From Ostrinia nubilalis (lineage: Eukaryota > Arthropoda > Insecta > Lepidoptera > Crambidae): a DNA stretch of 64,000 bases. The DNA lies in the NCBI RefSeq assembly GCF_963855985.1, contig NC_087110.1:5695001-5759000 (forward strand). Direction: 5' to 3'. The notes beneath the pieces were generated by a model that searched no databases, was not told where the DNA came from, and worked only from the letters and a program-made list of their open reading frames with translations. Both the position numbers and the translations under genes were made by a program. This document shows positions 61,557 to 64,000 of this stretch, piece by piece (within the stretch, counting starts at the first letter, position 1; every line of letters begins with the position of its first letter).

Positions 61557-63182
61557 TATTTGACAATGTTTATGGAGTACAAATTACGGGGCCCTCTCCG
61601 CTTTGATGAGTTTCGTCTAAAAGATTTACGTATTTGTTTTCCTGTAGTTTGTGTGGACAGCTTAGGTGTGACCCAGTTTTTGGGGTAAATAAAGCAGATA
61701 TTGAACTTTGGGTGGGGAAAATATGTGGGAAAGTTGTGTGTCGTTACAAATAATGTCTAAGGACAAAACGTTGACGTCTACACTCAGGGCTGTCGAGGCC
61801 ATTTTGGCTATAAGGCTTTTAATATCGTTTGAAGGATTTTATACTTGCCTATCTTTAACCACTTTTAAGTAGAAAGAGTGTTATGGTTTTACATGAAACA
61901 TTTCCCTTGCAGAGTGCAAATCATAACACTTTGTATAAAAACACATTACAGCACATACAGGCACATTATGTTTACTTTGTCACTAATCTACAAATAACAT
62001 TACCAAAACAACAGGACAAAACTTTAAAATCCGTTTCTTTAACTTATGAGTACATTTAAATTACGAGTAACAATACTTACTTACAGATTGCATAATTATC
62101 AACTTTAAGGGTTAAACCTTTTTAGTTTTTTCCCACTAGCAACTCTCATGAAGTTGCCATCACTATTTTCGCTTTCAGCACCTCCCAAAAGTTGTCTGAA
62201 AGGAATTTATCTGCTCTACCAACTACACGTTTAATAGATTCGCTTGTTCAACTCCGAACGAACTTGTTTCTAATTTTTTCTTTGGTGATTCTTTGTTTTT
62301 TATTTGGGCAAAGTTTCTTTGGAAGGGTAAAACCCTAATCTTATCGATACCTTCAGGTTCAATTGTCGTATAAACCAAAACCCTACTTTTCAGGAGAGCC
62401 AAAAAACGTTTTATTTTTTAATAAAAAAATCGTAACTTTTTTATTTGAGAAGTTATAAAAAAATGACCAAGAGAAAACATTTTTCAATTCTTGCGATGAA
62501 AAAGTCTAGATATTTAAAAAATGGGTATCTTCAGTAGTTTTAAAGTTAGCTTGGAGTTACGTCCTTAAAATAGGCACTCGGTGGTTTATACGACCCATTA
62601 TATTGGACCTAAAAATAACTCTTTACGTCGTATTTGATTTTTTAGTAAACACGAGACTGAAATTGATGGCTTAAAGACCATTAGATGTAATTTTTTTGGT
62701 TTATATACCCATTGATAAAGTGATTTATTCAAATGTATTATTAAAACTATACATGTCCAGGCTTTTGTTGTTTAGAGAATTTGCACAAAGATATTTAACA
62801 GTGTAAAAACTATATTTGGTTGAGGTAGAAATAATAAATTTGCTTGCATACGAAAAATAACAAGTTTATTGTTTTTTTTTTATAATTTTGCAGGAAAATT
62901 ATGGAAAAACTAATAATTTTAAACAAAACTAATCACCATAAATTTTGAACAAAAAAAATACAATTACAGCAAAACATTAAGACAGCTTTCCTGGTTCTCT
63001 GCTGACGCATATTGAATTCGTTTGGTTATGATAAATTTTGCATAAAGAGAAGAGCCCCAGTATGCTCAGGAGAAGGATTTGTAATTTTTTGAGAATTTCT
63101 TTAAGGAATTTATATCTTTACAAGAAACCCAAATTTAAATTACAGCTAAAAGTAAAGGCTAGATGACAAAATTTCAATTATA
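61557..63182. other. Long A/T-rich stretch, nothing recognised
   Basis: The longest repeat-free-looking stretch of the window. No open frame, splice-bounded exon or promoter pair that I could support. Confidence 0.45.
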
Positions 63183-63412
63183 TGTCCGTCAGACAGATAA
63201 TTAGAAAATATTAGACTCATATTTTTTATTTTCTTTCATAATTAAATAATAACAGTGCTACATCGAGTTGAAATGGCGCGATACGTCACGCTAGAGTAGA
63301 ATTTTTACTCAAAAGTGACGTCACGCGACATTTCAACTCAATATAACACTGTAATTATTCGATTATGGAAAAAAAATATGAGTAATATTTTCTAATTATC
63401 TGTCTGACGGAC
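63183..63412. mobile_element. Fully palindromic MITE
   Basis: GTCCGTCAGACAGATAATTA at left and TAATTATCTGTCTGACGGAC at right. Pairing runs through the centre (GAGTTGAAATGGCGCG with CGCGACATTTCAACTC), so nearly all 230 bases are in a stem. Confidence 0.8.
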
Positions 63413-64000
63413 TAAATAGAATTTCGATTTCATTACCTAGTCATCATCCCTAATAGTACTTGTAAAGTAATAAATTATTACAGAGCATATCAAAAGGGTA
63501 TAAATAGCCTTCATGAGCACACTATGGCTTGTTTTCTTTGTTTAAAAGTCTTGAATTCATCACATTTAGTCGAGATCAATTCATGAATGTACTGGACCTG
63601 GAAAGCAACCTTATATACCTACCTATCTAGTTATTATCTTTAAAAGTAGAAACAATCAACTTTATTTAACTTTTTAATTAAGAAAAACTTACTTACTGTC
63701 CATACATACATATGTGATGCAATAAACAAATGAATATGAATATGAAACAGATAATTACCATATTGAATACGTGGACTTACGACGTTGGATCCAAATATCT
63801 GGCCATATGTCTTTGGGCGTAAAAACCTTTTTTTAATTACGAGAGAGTTTTACATCCTGGCTTAAAAAAATGTATGGTTGATACATCTTAGCAAAAATAC
63901 CAAATACAACCATTCGGTTTTTACATCGTTTATAAGGTATTTATTTATCTTTTAGGCTATAGTTTTTTGGGGCGTATAAACATTTTTTTAGCGAATTTCA
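63413..64000. other. No recognised feature
   Basis: A/T-rich DNA to the window end. Confidence 0.4.

Overview
The window reads as non-coding, A/T-rich nuclear DNA from a moth or butterfly (Lepidoptera, probably Ditrysia). This call rests on repeats that I recognise as lepidopteran: Lep1-type Helitron-like elements that insert A|TC...CTAG|T, the CGGGCGGCCGCTAG element, RTE-clade LINE tails ending in GGACGTCCTATGGCTGA, the GGGTTCCGTACC ... GACTCGCACTTGGCCGG repeat, AACCGACTTC fold-backs and tRNA-headed SINEs. I see no bacterial-type gene organisation, no rRNA, no functional tRNA, no CRISPR array and no complete protein-coding gene.

The only host-gene signal I can support is at 4236-4337. A perfect arthropod initiator (TCAGTC) has a perfect downstream promoter element at exactly +28. 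It is followed by a short 5'UTR, an ATG, eight codons (MLIELLFQ) and a GTTAGT splice donor. If this is real, most of the window to its right is first intron or intergenic DNA. Everything else with coding character is transposon remnant.

Layout. 1-4 kb: LINE tail, fold-back, Helitron, MITEs and an RTE fragment. 4.2-6.3 kb: the candidate promoter and exon, a LINE ORF2 C-terminus, and a 1.1-kb fold-back nested in a palindromic MITE. 7-10 kb: near-identical young LINE tails, Helitron-like copies and a piggyBac deletion derivative with TTAA ends. 10.5-16.5 kb: SINEs, a GC-rich island, a pogo-like transposon with a psq-type helix-turn-helix remnant and Helitrons. 17-21 kb: RTE retrotransposons, including the longest coding remnant of the window (19395-20838, minus), whose catalytic YADD segment is deleted. 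21-33 kb: fold-backs, palindromic MITEs, RTE fragments and an unusual TIR element with repeated CTCAATTCSGTG motifs (26513-28474). 33-48 kb: more MITEs, SINEs and LINE ends, several with exact nested insertions. 48-53 kb: Helitrons, a tandemly repeated GGGTTCCGTACC element and a Helitron/MITE/RTE mosaic. 53.2-54.5 kb: a three-deep nest whose innermost member resembles a Penelope-type fragment with a hammerhead-like motif. 56.0-58.1 kb: a piggyBac-like element inside another; the inner one carries an inverted duplication of the transposase N-terminal exon, so a transcript would fold into a hairpin of about 268 bp. 58-64 kb: LINE ends, another GGGTTCCGTACC element and long, featureless A/T-rich DNA.

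The features interact mainly as a record of insertions. Host DNA was invaded by MITEs, which were then split by other elements, often with intact target-site duplications that give the order of events. The high density of long inverted repeats is the most distinctive property of the window.
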